NCBI RefSeq assembly: GCF_900078315.1
Contig: NZ_FKBS01000029.1
Location: forward strand, 259,758 to 323,757
Source of the DNA: Bordetella ansorpii
GTDB lineage: Bacteria; Pseudomonadota; Gammaproteobacteria; Burkholderiales; Burkholderiaceae_B
Length of the DNA stretch: 64,000 nt
Reading direction: 5' to 3'
The position numbers were made by a program, and so were the translations under genes. How positions within the stretch are numbered: the stretch's first letter is position 1; each line of letters begins with the position of its first letter. Positions 1 to 8,980 of this stretch are shown here, one piece after another. A model generated the notes under the pieces. That model was not told where the DNA came from. It ran no database searches and saw nothing but the letters and a program-made list of their open reading frames with translations.

Positions 1-757
1 AGATGTCGACCAGCGCCGAGATGGAACGCTGGCCGGCGCGCTCGAGGCGGCCGCGCATCCAGTCGGGCGTGGCCGCGCGGGCGTTGACGCCGCGGATGAC
101 CCGCCCGGCGAAACGGCCGCACAGGTCCGGCGCCTGCACGTCGACCTTCAGGCGGTCGTCGATGGACGGCGCCACGGGCTCGACGGCCGGCAGCGCCAGC
201 GGCAGGCCCGACAGCGCGGACACTTCGCGCGCCACGCCCATCATGGACAGACAGTCGGCGCGGTTGGGCGTGAGCTTGAGCGTGAAGACGGTGTCGTCCA
301 GGTCGAGCGCCTGGCGGATGTCCTGGCCCGGCGTCAGTGTGTCGGGCAGCAGCATCAGGCCGGCGTGGTCCTGCGACAGGCCCAGTTCGCGGGCCGAGCA
401 CAGCATGCCCGACGATTGCACGCCGCGCATCTTCGCCACGCCGATCTTCATGCCGCCGGGCAATTCGGCGCCCACGCGCGCCAACGGCACGGTGATGCCG
501 GCCGCGGCATTGGGCGCGCCGCAGACGATCTGCAGCAACTGGCCCGAACCATCGTCGACCTGACAGACGCGCAGCTTGTCGGCATCGGGATGCGGGGCGA
601 TCTCGGCGATGCGGGCCACCACCACGCCGGAAAACGGCGGCGCGGCGGGCGCGGCGTCTTCGACTTCGAGGCCGGCCATGGTGAGCTGGTGCGCCAGCTC
701 ATCGGAGGAGACCGGAGGATTGACCAGCGAACGCAGCCAGGATTCGGGGATTTGCAT
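1..757 (-). CDS. pheT: Phenylalanine--tRNA ligase beta subunit, N-terminal part (cut by window edge)
   Basis: Beta subunit of the cytoplasmic alpha2-beta2 enzyme that charges tRNA-Phe. The visible 252 codons begin [12 protein letters not shown], the usual PheT start. They contain the tRNA-binding OB-fold (about residues 40-150, with [13 protein letters not shown] and CGAPNAAAG) and the start of the B3 region ([18 protein letters not shown]). The C-terminal two thirds lie beyond position 1. The start at 757 follows a purine-rich GGAAAAC on the minus strand. It is the last gene seen of rpmI-rplT-pheS-pheT and is separated from pheS by 171 bases that include a GC-rich repeat. Identification is secure; only the truncation limits it. 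Confidence 0.96.
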   Translation of the reverse strand, partial: MQIPESWLRSLVNPPVSSDELAHQLTMAGLEVEDAAPAAPPFSGVVVARIAEIAPHPDADKLRVCQVDDGSGQLLQIVCGAPNAAAGITVPLARVGAELPGGMKIGVAKMRGVQSSGMLCSARELGLSQDHAGLMLLPDTLTPGQDIRQALDLDDTVFTLKLTPNRADCLSMMGVAREVSALSGLPLALPAVEPVAPSIDDRLKVDVQAPDLCGRFAGRVIRGVNARAATPDWMRGRLERAGQRSISALVDI

Positions 758-886
758 GTCAGTTTTCCAGGGCGCTTTCGCGCCATCCAGACAAATTCAA
801 GTCAACAACGTCAGCACCACAACCAACGCAACTCAAGAGCCTCAGGAACCCGGGACACCACGGATCCGTGCTCTGCCGGTCCGTAG

Positions 887-927
887 GTGTCGCCCCCTGG
901 GGGGCGCGCGCAGCGCGTAGGGGGGGG
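887..927. repeat. GC-rich palindromic intergenic element between pheS and pheT
   Basis: A block of C and G runs lies directly after the pheS stop: a CCCCC/GGGGG inverted repeat, then CGCGC-GCA-GCGCG, then a run of seven G on the plus strand. It can fold into one or two very stable hairpins inside the pheS-pheT message. No second copy was found in this window, so its status as a dispersed repeat is an inference from its composition. Confidence 0.4.
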
Positions 928-928
928 C

Positions 929-1951
929 CTATTCGTTAAATTGGCGCAGGAAGCGCAGGTCGCCTTCGTAGAACTGGCGCAGGTCGTTCACGCCGTAGCG
1001 CAGCATGGTCAGCCGTTCGAGGCCCGAACCGAATGCAAAGCCGATGTAGCGCTCGGGATCCAGCCCGAAGTTGCGCACCACCTGCGGATGCACCTGGCCC
1101 GACCCCGAGATTTCCAGCCAGCGGCCACGGTTGGGACCGGACGTGAACATCATGTCGATCTCGGCCGAGGGCTCGGTGAACGGGAAGAACGACGGGCGGA
1201 ACCGCACCACCAGGTCGTCGCTTTCGAAGAAGCAGCGCAGGAAGTCGGTGTACACGCCCTTCAGGTCGGCGAAGGAGATGTCCTCGGCGATCCACAGGCC
1301 TTCGACCTGGTGGAACATCGGCGAGTGCGTGGCGTCGCTGTCCACGCGATAGGTGCGGCCCGGGGCGATGACCTTGATGGGCGGCTCGTGCATGCGGGCG
1401 TAACGCACCTGCATGGGGCTGGTGTGCGTGCGCAGCAGCAGCGGCAGGCCGTCGGCGTCCTGCATGTCGACGTAGAACGTGTCCTGCATGGACCGCGCGG
1501 GGTGGTCCAGGGGGTTGTTCAACGCCGTGAAATTGGTCCAGTCGTTCTCGACTTCGGGGCCGTCGGCCACGTCGAAACCGATGGAGCGGAAGATCTCTTC
1601 GACGCGTTCCCAGGTGCGGATGACCGGGTGGATGCCGCCCACGGCCTTGCCGCGGCCCGGCAGCGTGACGTCGATGGTCTCGGATGCCAGCCGGGCATCG
1701 AGCTCGGCCTGCGCCAGCGCGGCGCGCCGGGCGGTGAGCAACCCTTCGATGCGCTGCTTGGCCTGGTTGATTTGAGCGCCCATCTCGCGCTTGGCGTCGG
1801 GATCGAGCTTGCCCAGGCCTTTCAGAAGCACCGTCAGGGCGCCTTCCTTGCCGAGGAAACGCGCCTTGGCGTTCTCGAGCGAGGCGGCATCGGCCGAAGC
1901 GGCGAAACGTTCGTCTGCCTGGGAAACCAGGTCGTCGAGCTCTTGAGTCAT
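929..1951 (-). CDS. pheS: Phenylalanine--tRNA ligase alpha subunit
   Basis: Catalytic alpha subunit of phenylalanyl-tRNA synthetase, 340 residues, the normal length. An N-terminal coiled coil (about residues 1-90) is followed by the class II catalytic core. Motif 2 lies around [20 protein letters not shown] with the substrate-pocket stretch [12 protein letters not shown], and motif 3 is [17 protein letters not shown] near the C-terminus. It is transcribed after rplT, with a hairpin followed by a T run in the 77-base gap, so its level may be set by attenuation or partial termination. pheT follows on the same strand. Confidence 0.97.
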   Translation of the reverse strand: MTQELDDLVSQADERFAASADAASLENAKARFLGKEGALTVLLKGLGKLDPDAKREMGAQINQAKQRIEGLLTARRAALAQAELDARLASETIDVTLPGRGKAVGGIHPVIRTWERVEEIFRSIGFDVADGPEVENDWTNFTALNNPLDHPARSMQDTFYVDMQDADGLPLLLRTHTSPMQVRYARMHEPPIKVIAPGRTYRVDSDATHSPMFHQVEGLWIAEDISFADLKGVYTDFLRCFFESDDLVVRFRPSFFPFTEPSAEIDMMFTSGPNRGRWLEISGSGQVHPQVVRNFGLDPERYIGFAFGSGLERLTMLRYGVNDLRQFYEGDLRFLRQFNE

Positions 1952-1968
1952 GGCGTATAACAGCCTTC

Positions 1969-2002
1969 AAAACGCAAACGGGGCCATGACAGCCCCGTTT
2001 GC
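1969..2002 (-). terminator. Intrinsic terminator or attenuator between rplT and pheS
   Basis: A perfect 11-base stem (GCAAACGGGGC and its complement) encloses a 7-base loop and is followed on the minus strand by G and four T. It lies 26 bases after the rplT stop and before pheS, where it could end part of the ribosomal-protein message or act as the pheST attenuator known in enterobacteria. No Phe-rich leader peptide was seen, so simple partial termination is the more cautious reading. Confidence 0.7.
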
Positions 2003-2028
2003 AAGCGCGATGCGCGATAGATACGCGA

Positions 2029-2388
2029 TCAGGCGGCCAGAGCGGCCTTGGCTTGCTGGACAATGGCGGCGAAGCCGGCCTTGTCACGGACGGCCAGGTC
2101 GGCCAGGACCTTGCGGTCGAGTTCGATCGCGGCCTTCTTCAGACCGGCGATGAACACGCTGTAGCTCAGGCCCTGTTCACGCACGGCGGCGTTGATACGG
2201 GTGATCCACAGAGCGCGGAAGGTGCGCTTCTTGTTGCGGCGATCGCGGTAGGCGTATTGGCCAGCGCGCATGACCGCTTGCTTGGCGATACGGAAAACGT
2301 TACCACGGCGGCCACGGTAACCCTTGGCGGCCTTGATGACTTTCTTGTGACGTGCGCGGGCAGTTACGCCGCGTTTGACGCGAGGCAT
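2029..2388 (-). CDS. rplT: 50S ribosomal protein L20
   Basis: Large-subunit assembly protein that binds 23S rRNA, 119 residues. It begins [17 protein letters not shown] and contains the basic extension and the conserved [21 protein letters not shown] region of the family. The stop-to-start gap after rpmI is only 13 bases, so the two are co-transcribed. In E. coli and Bacillus L20 represses its own operon by binding the leader or inter-cistronic mRNA. No L20-binding pseudoknot could be demonstrated by eye here. Confidence 0.98.
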   Translation of the reverse strand: MPRVKRGVTARARHKKVIKAAKGYRGRRGNVFRIAKQAVMRAGQYAYRDRRNKKRTFRALWITRINAAVREQGLSYSVFIAGLKKAAIELDRKVLADLAVRDKAGFAAIVQQAKAALAA

Positions 2389-2401
2389 ATATGATCTCCT
2401 A

Positions 2402-2599
2402 TCAAGCGAACGGCATCATCGCCTTGACGGAGGCGACGTTGGTTTCGTGGACCGCAGCGGAACCGCGCAGTTGGCGCTTGTTCTTGGTGGTCTTCTTGGT
2501 CAGGATGTGACGCTTGAACGCCTGACCGCGCTTGATCGATCCGCTGCCGCGAACCTGAAAGCGCTTGGAAGCGCTTTTCTTGGTTTTCATCTTGGGCAT
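2402..2599 (-). CDS. rpmI: 50S ribosomal protein L35
   Basis: Small basic ribosomal protein, 65 residues ([18 protein letters not shown] at the N-terminus), the usual length. The frame stays open for about 100 codons upstream, but the family start and a GGAA purine box place initiation at 2599. It is the first gene of rpmI-rplT-pheS-pheT here. The initiation-factor gene infC, which normally lies immediately upstream, is absent from the preceding 340 bases. A consensus promoter and a long leader with tandem repeats are found instead. Confidence 0.97.
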   Translation of the reverse strand: MPKMKTKKSASKRFQVRGSGSIKRGQAFKRHILTKKTTKNKRQLRGSAAVHETNVASVKAMMPFA

Positions 2600-2758
2600 G
2601 ATGATTCCATTCTTGGACGTGTTGATGTTGCATGGCAAACAGGTGCTTGCGATCGTGCCCGAACCCCGGATTGCCCTGGGTAGTGCCAAGCAGGAGATGA
2701 ACCCCGCCCGTATCTTCCGATACCTGAACGCAAAACTTGTAGACCCGCGCCACTTCTG

Positions 2759-2836
2759 TGGGTTTTGCAAAACCTCTGGGTTTTGCAAACTACGGTACTG
2801 CTGGGTTTCCCCGGACGTGCTGGGTTTCCCCGGACG
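2759..2836. repeat. Two adjacent short tandem repeats in the rpmI leader
   Basis: On the plus strand TGGGTTTTGCAAA occurs at 2759-2771 and 2777-2789, including a perfect 14-base palindrome GGTTTTGCAAAACC at 2761-2774. The 19-base unit TGCTGGGTTTCCCCGGACG occurs twice head to tail at 2799-2817 and 2818-2836. All of this would be transcribed in the 5' leader of rpmI. The repeats could alter leader folding or mark an old recombination joint. Confidence 0.85.
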
Positions 2837-2854
2837 AATCCGGAAAAGCCCTTG

Positions 2855-2884
2855 ATTATATGGCATTTTTGTCCCGCGTGTCGA
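2855..2884 (-). promoter_or_regulatory. Sigma70 promoter of rpmI-rplT-pheS-pheT
   Basis: On the minus strand a perfect -10 (TATAAT, 2860-2855) lies 18 bases from a -35 of TCGACA (2884-2879), five of six matches to consensus. Transcription would begin near 2848 and give a leader of about 250 bases. This is the best core-promoter match noticed in the window. Confidence 0.8.
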
Positions 2885-2936
2885 CCGCCTGAGCGAAAAA
2901 AGCGGATAGGCCATCGGGCCGCCCTGCTCCTGCGTC

Positions 2937-3983
2937 CTACCACCTCACGCCAAGGCCGGTGCCGAAGATGGATTCATTGATGGATTCCCGGGAGCTGCTC
3001 ACCTGGTTGCGGGCATATTTCGCATAGAGTGACAGCCAGTTGTTCAGGTTGTATCTGGCCCCCATTTCACCCGATACCGACACCTCGGCAGCGCCGCCGA
3101 ATGGCCGCGTCAATTCGCCCCGAGCATAGATCTCGTACTGTTTGCCGCTGAAATACTTCAGGTAGTCCCAGCGCAGGCTGGCGGCATAGCTGTTGTCGCT
3201 GCTGCCGTCGTCGTAGCCATAGTGAATACGGCCAAACAGTGCCGACATCGAAAAGGCGCCCCGCTCGTCGTCCCAGAACTGATAGCCGGGACCTGTGCCA
3301 TAGCCCGTCTGGCGATTCAGCTCCTCCACCCAGTCGCGCCGATGCAACACGCGCCCCTGCCAGAACGCCTGTTTGGACAGGAAACGGTCCAACGTGTAGT
3401 CGACGCCGTAGTTGTTGGTATTGACGCTGTCCTCTTCCTTGCTGCGCGCGTAATTGGCTTTCAGGGTGTGCCGCCATAGGCCGTGGCGCAATCCCGCCTG
3501 CAACGCAACCGCGTAGTCCTGCGTTTCGGTCGAGGCCGTCTTGCGGTTCGCGGAGATGTCCGCGCGCCCCGTCCACATGGCGTCGGTCAGGAAGGGGCGC
3601 GGCCGCACCAGCCCATCCAGCGACGACAGCGGCAGTTGGCTGTCGACCGGTTCGGACGCGCCGTCTTCCGTGACCACGCCCCGCACCGCGACCGCGCCCG
3701 GATTGGCCGGCGCCAGGCTGGCGCGGTATTCGCGGCCGAAGGTCTGGTCGCGCAGCACCAGATCACCGTCCGTCTGCAAGGTCTTGATCTTGTCCGCCGC
3801 GATGCGGACGTCGCCGCCGTATTCGGTGCTGATGAGCAACTTGCCGGCATCCAGCGAGCGCACCGTGCCGGAAATGCGGTCGCCGTTCTTCAACCACACC
3901 GTATCGGCGTGCGCGGCACTGGCCAGCAGACACAACAAGGCAGAAGCCGGCAATCTGGCGGCATTGAAGTTCCGATACGGCAT
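2937..3983 (-). CDS. DUF481 family outer-membrane beta-barrel protein
   Basis: Predicted exported protein of 348 residues. The chosen start ([12 protein letters not shown]) gives a clean signal peptide ending ASAAHA before [15 protein letters not shown]. An SH3-like segment ([35 protein letters not shown]) covers about residues 28-70. The C-terminal two thirds have alternating aromatic and polar strands typical of DUF481/YdiY barrels, closing with FGTGLGVRW and a terminal aromatic residue suited to BAM-mediated assembly. An AGGGA box precedes the start. It is divergent from the IclR gene, with 193 bases between them. Substrate and role are unknown. Confidence 0.8.
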   Translation of the reverse strand: MPYRNFNAARLPASALLCLLASAAHADTVWLKNGDRISGTVRSLDAGKLLISTEYGGDVRIAADKIKTLQTDGDLVLRDQTFGREYRASLAPANPGAVAVRGVVTEDGASEPVDSQLPLSSLDGLVRPRPFLTDAMWTGRADISANRKTASTETQDYAVALQAGLRHGLWRHTLKANYARSKEEDSVNTNNYGVDYTLDRFLSKQAFWQGRVLHRRDWVEELNRQTGYGTGPGYQFWDDERGAFSMSALFGRIHYGYDDGSSDNSYAASLRWDYLKYFSGKQYEIYARGELTRPFGGAAEVSVSGEMGARYNLNNWLSLYAKYARNQVSSSRESINESIFGTGLGVRW

Positions 3984-4176
3984 GAAAGTCCCTGGTCTGA
4001 CGGCGAAACGGACCATCCTAGAGAATTGCTGCAACGCAAACAACGCACGCAGTGTTGCCCCTTGTGTCAGGACGTTCTGCAAGGGCCCTGGCCGTGCCGG
4101 TGTCGGGTACCATACCCGCACATCCGCCCTGCCCGCCGCGGCCCCCTTAGAACACGCCTGTTTTCCGCCCCCGCCC

Positions 4177-4917
4177 ATGAGCGTCAAGACCGCGCTGCGA
4201 GTCATAGAAATCATCGAAATCTACGCGCGCGAGAAACGGCCGCTGTCGCTCTCCGAGCTGGCGCGCCTGTCCGACGTGCCGGTGTCCAGTTGCCTGGCGC
4301 TGATCCGCACCCTGACCGACCTGGGCTATCTCTATGAAACCGGGCGGCGCCAGGGCTACTACCCCACGTCGCGCCTGCTGGCCATGGCGCAATCCATCGC
4401 CCGTGCCGATCCGGTGCTCGACCGCGTCTATCCGCGCCTGTCGGCGCTGCGCGAGGCCACCCAGGAAACCGTGGTGTTCGCCAAGCTGGACGGCGAAGGG
4501 CGGGTGGTCTATCTGGACGTGCTGGATTCGCCGCACACCATCCGCTACGTGGCGATGGCCGGGGAATTCCGCGAGGCGCACGCCAATTCGCTGGGCAAGG
4601 CCCTTCTGTCGACCCTGACGCCCGAGGCCCGCCGGGCGCTGCTGGCGCGCCGGCCCATGACCCGCTACAACGCGCGCACGCTGGTGACGGTGGAAGCGAT
4701 CGAGGCCGAACTGGCGCATTCCCTCGAACGGGGCTGGTTCGCCAACATCGGCGAATCCATCCACGACGTGGGCGCGGTGGCCTGGCCGGTGAACCTGTCG
4801 GGCGAGCACTATGCCATGTCCATCGGCGGGCCCGTGCAGCGCATCGAGCCGCGCCAGCAGGAATACGCCGGACTGCTGCGGCAGGCCGGCGCGATGCTCG
4901 AGCATCCGGCAGGCTGA
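4177..4917 (+). CDS. IclR-family transcriptional regulator
   Basis: DNA-binding regulator of 246 residues. An N-terminal winged helix-turn-helix (about residues 5-60, LSLSELARLSDVPVSSCLAL) is followed by an IclR effector domain (about 75-240) with the family-typical ANSLGKALLSTL and a late GGPVQRIEP. It is convergent with the acyl-CoA dehydrogenase operon and is the only regulator near the Bug/CoA-transferase cluster, which makes it the likely controller. Palindromes in the 8981-9020 promoter region are candidate binding sites. The effector is unknown, probably a carboxylic or aromatic acid. Confidence 0.9.
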   Translation: MSVKTALRVIEIIEIYAREKRPLSLSELARLSDVPVSSCLALIRTLTDLGYLYETGRRQGYYPTSRLLAMAQSIARADPVLDRVYPRLSALREATQETVVFAKLDGEGRVVYLDVLDSPHTIRYVAMAGEFREAHANSLGKALLSTLTPEARRALLARRPMTRYNARTLVTVEAIEAELAHSLERGWFANIGESIHDVGAVAWPVNLSGEHYAMSIGGPVQRIEPRQQEYAGLLRQAGAMLEHPAG

Positions 4918-5061
4918 CAGGACGCCTCAACGGCCCCGCACGCCCTCACGAACGAGCGCCGCGCGTGCCGCCTGCTTCTGCCGTCAGGCATGAAACGGCC
5001 GCCCCTCGACCCTTGGGCGCCCGCGTAACGCAGGACACCGGATCCCCGGCCCGGGAACCGC

Positions 5062-6228
5062 TCAGTAAGAGCGCGGCAGCCCCAGCACCTTCTCGGCGAT
5101 GAAGCACATGATCAGTTGCGGGCTGACTGGCGCGATGCGCGGGATATAGCTTTCGCGCAGCAGGCGCTCGACGTGGTATTCCTTGGCATAGCCCATGCCG
5201 CCCAGCGTCAGGATGGCGGTCTGGCAGGCGTTGTGGCCGGCTTCCGCGGCCAGGTACTTGCCCGCGTTGGCGCTGGGCGCGCAAGACAGGCCGGCGTCGT
5301 ACTGGCTGGCGGCGCGCATCACCATCAGGTTGGCGGCCTCCAGTTGCATCCAGACCTGGGCCAGGGGATGCTGGATGCCCTGGTTCTGGCCGATGGGCCG
5401 GCCGAACACCACGCGTTCGCCGGCATAGCGCACCGCGCGGTCCAGCGCGGCGCGGCCCAGGCCGACGGCCTCCGCGCCGATCAGGATGCGCTCCGGATTC
5501 AGGCCATGCAGGATGTACTCGAAGCCCTTGCCCTCTTCGCCGATGCGGTCCGAGTCGGGAATGCGCAGGCCGTCGATGAACAGCATGTTCGAGTCCACGG
5601 CCTTGCGGCCCATCTTCTCGATCTCGCGCACTTCCACGCGCGAGCGGTCCAGGTCGGTATAGAACAGCGACAACCCCTGCGTGGGCTTGGACACGTCGGC
5701 CAGCGGCGTGGTGCGCGCCAGCAGCAGCATCTTGTCGGCCACCTGCGCGGTGGAAATCCAGATCTTGCGGCCATGCACCACGTAGCCGCCGTCGACCCGT
5801 TCGGCGCGGGTGGACAGTCGGGTGGTGTCCAGGCCGGCATCCGGTTCGGTGACGGCGAAACAGGCCTTGTGACGGCCCTCGATCAGCGGCGGCAGCCAAC
5901 GGCCGCGCTGCTCGTCCGTGCCGAACACCACCACGGGGTTCAGGCCGAAGATGTTCATGTGCACGGCGGACGCGCCGGTGAAGCCCGCCCCCGAGGCCGC
6001 GATCGACTGCATCATCAGCGCGGCCTCGGTCATGCCCATGCCGGCGCCGCCGTATTCCTGCGGCATGGCGATGCCCAGCCAGCCATCGCGCGCCAGGTCG
6101 GCGTGGAAGTCGTGCGGGAAGGCGCCATCGCGGTCGCGCGCCAGCCAGTATTCGTCGGGGTAGCGGGCGCACACGCGCCCGATCGCATCGCACAGCGCGG
6201 ACTGGTCCGCGGAAAGCTCGAAATCCAT
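5062..6228 (-). CDS. Acyl-CoA dehydrogenase family protein
   Basis: FAD enzyme of 388 residues that would introduce a 2,3-double bond into an acyl-CoA thioester. The order is as in the family: an N-terminal helical domain (about 1-115), a middle beta domain with CFAVTEPDAG and RKIWISTAQVADK, and a C-terminal helical domain with GRPIGQNQGIQHPLAQ and LGGMGYAKEYHVERLLRES. Its start codon overlaps the stop of the CoA-transferase gene by one base (TGATG), so the two are translationally coupled. The pair suggests CoA activation by transfer followed by dehydrogenation. The substrate is unknown. Confidence 0.92.
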   Translation of the reverse strand: MDFELSADQSALCDAIGRVCARYPDEYWLARDRDGAFPHDFHADLARDGWLGIAMPQEYGGAGMGMTEAALMMQSIAASGAGFTGASAVHMNIFGLNPVVVFGTDEQRGRWLPPLIEGRHKACFAVTEPDAGLDTTRLSTRAERVDGGYVVHGRKIWISTAQVADKMLLLARTTPLADVSKPTQGLSLFYTDLDRSRVEVREIEKMGRKAVDSNMLFIDGLRIPDSDRIGEEGKGFEYILHGLNPERILIGAEAVGLGRAALDRAVRYAGERVVFGRPIGQNQGIQHPLAQVWMQLEAANLMVMRAASQYDAGLSCAPSANAGKYLAAEAGHNACQTAILTLGGMGYAKEYHVERLLRESYIPRIAPVSPQLIMCFIAEKVLGLPRSY

Positions 6229-7472
6229 CAGGTCTCCCCAGAGATGGTGACGTGTTCGGCAACCAGGCGGTCGATGGCCGCGTCGTCGAAACCCGCTTCG
6301 CGCAGGATCTCGCGGCCATGCTCGCCCAGGCGCGGCGCGGGGCGGCGCAGCGCGGTCGGTGTGTCGGCGTAGCGCCCCAGGGGCGCCGTGGTGCGCAGCT
6401 TGCCCTCGGTGGGATGGTCGACGCTGCGCACGAAATCGGTGGCGCGCATGTGCTCGTCGGCCATCAGGTCTTCGACCGAATACAGCGGCGCGGCCGGGAT
6501 GTCGGCGCGCGCCAGCTCCTCGAGCCACTGCCCGGTGGAGCGCGCGCGGATGACCTCGGCCACGTAGGCGTAGACCTCGCCGATGTGCGCGGCGCGCGCG
6601 GTGTGGGTGCAGAAACGCGGATCCTGCAGCAGTTCGGGCTGGCCGATCAGCGTGAAGAAAGCGCGCCAATGCTTGTCGTTGTAGATCAGCAGCGACAGGT
6701 AGCCGTCGGACGTGGCGTAGGGCCGGCGATGCTCGGCCAGCAGGCGCGCATAGCCGGTGGGCCCCATCGGGGGATCGAAGGTGGCCCCGCCCAGGTGGTC
6801 GCCCAGCACCATGTGGGCCATGCCCTCGAACATGGGTATCTCGATCGCCTGGCCGCGGCCATGCCCGCGCGCATGCAGCACGCCGGCCAGCAGCGCGATG
6901 GCCACGTTCAGCCCGACGCTGCGGTCGGCCAGCGTCAGCGGCGCATAGCGCGGCACGTCCGAGCCCTGCCGCACCGACAGGTCGCCCAGGCCGGCCAGGC
7001 CCTGGATGAGATCGTCGTAGGCGGGCCGGCCTGCGTAAGGGCCGGCTTCGCTGAAGCCATAGGCGCCCACGTACACGATGCGCGGATTGACGGCCGCCAC
7101 CGCTTCGTACGACAGGCCCAGGCGCGCCATGGCCTGCGGCCGGATGTTGTACAGCAGCGCATCGCAGTCCGCGGCCAGCCGCAGGCAGGCGTCACGGCCC
7201 GCGGGCGTCTTCAGGTCGAGCACCAGCGAACGCTTGTTGCGGTTCAGGTGCAGGTGCAGATGGCCCATGCCGGGATTGCGCATGGGACCGACGGCGCGCA
7301 GGTTGTCGCCGGCGGGCGGCTCGACCTTGATGACGTCGGCGCCCAGGTCGCCCAGCATCTGCGTGGCGTACGGGCCCATGACCACCGTACTGAGGTCCAG
7401 CACGCGCAGGCCGGCCAAGGGACCTGCGGCCGGCGCGGCCGGGGTGAAGCGGGAATCGGAAGCTTGCGTCAT
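6228..7472 (-). CDS. Class III (CaiB/BaiF) CoA-transferase
   Basis: Protein of 414 residues of the formyl-CoA/carnitine CoA-transferase fold, expected to move CoA from one acyl-CoA to another acid. After a short leader it has the hallmark GLRVLDLSTVVMGPYATQMLGDLGADVIKVE-type N-terminus, split by the catalytic region around residues 165-180 (DDLIQGLAGLGDLSV). It ends with the usual LGEHGREILREAGFDD segment. The start at 7472 overlaps the stop of the Bug receptor gene in an ATGA junction. The operon order (receptor, CoA-transferase, dehydrogenase) fits uptake and activation of one organic acid. Confidence 0.92.
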   Translation of the reverse strand: MTQASDSRFTPAAPAAGPLAGLRVLDLSTVVMGPYATQMLGDLGADVIKVEPPAGDNLRAVGPMRNPGMGHLHLHLNRNKRSLVLDLKTPAGRDACLRLAADCDALLYNIRPQAMARLGLSYEAVAAVNPRIVYVGAYGFSEAGPYAGRPAYDDLIQGLAGLGDLSVRQGSDVPRYAPLTLADRSVGLNVAIALLAGVLHARGHGRGQAIEIPMFEGMAHMVLGDHLGGATFDPPMGPTGYARLLAEHRRPYATSDGYLSLLIYNDKHWRAFFTLIGQPELLQDPRFCTHTARAAHIGEVYAYVAEVIRARSTGQWLEELARADIPAAPLYSVEDLMADEHMRATDFVRSVDHPTEGKLRTTAPLGRYADTPTALRRPAPRLGEHGREILREAGFDDAAIDRLVAEHVTISGET

Positions 7473-8446
7473 TCGGGTTGGATGCCGGCGTCGCGCACCA
7501 GTTTGCCCCACAGGTCGAGCTGCTGGCCGACGAAGGCGCCGAACTCCTGCGGCGTGCTGCTGAAGGCGTCGAAACCCAGGTCGGCCAGGCGCTTGCGCAC
7601 CTCGGGCTTGGCGACGATCTGGTTGATGGCCTGGTTGAGTTTGGCCACGACTTCCGGGGGCATGCCCGCCGGGCCGAAGTAGCCGTTCCAGGAATTCAGG
7701 TCGAAATTGGCCACGCCGGCTTCGCGCATCGACGGCAGGTCGGGCACGATCTTGCTGCGCTCGGCGGTGGACACGGCCAGGGCGCGCAGTTGGCCCGACT
7801 GCACGAACGGCATGCCGGACGTGAGGTCGGTGAACATGAAGTCGACCTGCCCGCCCACCACGTCGGTCAGCGCCTGCGGCGTGCCCTTGTAGGGGATGTG
7901 CAGCATGTCGGTCTTCGTCTGGCGCGCCAGCGTGGCGCCGGCCACGATGCCCGTGCTGTTGCCGCTGGCATAGGTGACCTTGCCGGGATTCTTGCGCGCA
8001 TAGTCGACCAGTTCCTGCACATTCTTGTACGGCCGCTTGGGATTGACCACCAGCATGAACGGCAGGTTGCCGCCGCGCGCGATGGGCGTGAAATCCTTGA
8101 TGGGATCGTAGGGAATGCTCTTCATCAGCCACGGCGCGGCCGAATGCGAGGTGTTCGTGGTGACGAACAGGGTATAGCCGTCCGGCTTGGCGCGCGCCAC
8201 CAGGTTGCCCGCGATGGTGGAGTTGGCGCCCGGCCGGTTCTCCACCACGACGGGCTGGCCCAGGATGGCGCCCAGTTCGCCCGCGAAAATGCGGCCCACG
8301 GCGTCGGTGCCCGCGCCCGCCGGAAACGGCACGACCAGCGTGACGGGACGCGAGGGGTAGTTGTCGGCGGCCACGGCAGGCGCGGCGGCGCACAGCCCGG
8401 CGATGGCCACGGTGGCCGCCCCCAGGAAGGATCGGAATTGCTGCAT
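7469..8446 (-). CDS. Bug/TctC-type periplasmic tricarboxylate-family receptor
   Basis: Secreted binding protein of 325 residues with a signal peptide (cleavage after APAVAA) and the Bug-family signature: YPSRPVTLVVPFPAGAGTD near the N-terminus, VVENRPGANSTIAGNLVARAKPDGYT, and an IPYKGT segment. These receptors are greatly expanded in Bordetella and Achromobacter, mostly without their TctAB membrane partners, and no tctAB gene is present here. A GGAGAC box precedes the ATG. The coupled CoA-transferase and acyl-CoA dehydrogenase imply that the ligand is a carboxylate degraded as a CoA ester. Confidence 0.93.
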   Translation of the reverse strand: MQQFRSFLGAATVAIAGLCAAAPAVAADNYPSRPVTLVVPFPAGAGTDAVGRIFAGELGAILGQPVVVENRPGANSTIAGNLVARAKPDGYTLFVTTNTSHSAAPWLMKSIPYDPIKDFTPIARGGNLPFMLVVNPKRPYKNVQELVDYARKNPGKVTYASGNSTGIVAGATLARQTKTDMLHIPYKGTPQALTDVVGGQVDFMFTDLTSGMPFVQSGQLRALAVSTAERSKIVPDLPSMREAGVANFDLNSWNGYFGPAGMPPEVVAKLNQAINQIVAKPEVRKRLADLGFDAFSSTPQEFGAFVGQQLDLWGKLVRDAGIQPE

Positions 8447-8503
8447 GGTCTTGTCTCCTGTCGTTATATAGGTATGGGCCCATGCCGATCAGGACGCCGG
8501 CGC

Positions 8504-8549
8504 GGGCAGGCATGCATGCCGCCCAAGGGCACGCCGGCACGAGCCGGCG
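8504..8549 (-). other. Two strong hairpins in the cupin-Bug intercistronic gap
   Basis: A near-perfect palindrome built on GGCATGCATGCC flanked by GGGC/GCCC (8504-8524) is followed by CGCCGGC-ACGA-GCCGGCG (8532-8549). No T run follows on the minus strand, so these look like mRNA-processing or stabilising hairpins between the cupin and the receptor genes rather than terminators. Confidence 0.45.
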
Positions 8550-8577
8550 CCCCGATGCAGCGGCACATCAGCGCCGC

Positions 8578-8970
8578 TCAGGCAGCGCTGCGGATCACCC
8601 GGTCGGGCGATTCTTCATACGGCGGCGTGTAGATCACCAGCAGGCGCGCCGGAGTGTCGCTGGTCACCGTGAACACGTGCGGAATGTCGGGCGGGAAATA
8701 ACAGCAGTCGCCCGGCTGCATGTCGGCCGATTCGTCGCCCACCTGCGCGCGCGCCGTGCCGGCCAGCAGATAACAGACCTGTTCGATGCCGGGATGCGCG
8801 TGGGGCAATGCGCCGTTGCCCTTCTCGATCACGCCCAGCAGCACCTCGACATGCCTGGAGCCGACGTTGGCGGGGCCGATGAGACGGCGGTTGAGCGTGC
8901 CGGTGTGGTTGGCGGGATGGTAGCCGGGCACCTCGGCCTCGCGCACCAGCCACTGGGGAGTCGTGGTCAT
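8578..8970 (-). CDS. Small single-domain cupin protein
   Basis: A 130-residue cupin. Motif 1 is visible as HAHPGIEQVCYLLAGTA with two histidines and a glutamate for a metal, and motif 2 as PGDCCYFPPDIPHVF with the third histidine. The longer reading from 9030 begins inside operator-like DNA and has no ribosome site. The start at 8970 (MTTTPQWLVREAE) follows ATGGAGACAGC and is preferred. It is the first gene of the operon that continues into the Bug receptor. It could be a sensor, an isomerase or a dioxygenase-like enzyme for the operon's substrate. Confidence 0.82.
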   Translation of the reverse strand: MTTTPQWLVREAEVPGYHPANHTGTLNRRLIGPANVGSRHVEVLLGVIEKGNGALPHAHPGIEQVCYLLAGTARAQVGDESADMQPGDCCYFPPDIPHVFTVTSDTPARLLVIYTPPYEESPDRVIRSAA

Positions 8971-8980
8971 GCTGTCTCCA

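Noticed and set aside
2402-2914. 170-codon frame running through the leader into rpmI
   Set aside because: The upstream 105 codons have no relation to L35, overlap the promoter and repeats, and the family start at 2599 is clear.
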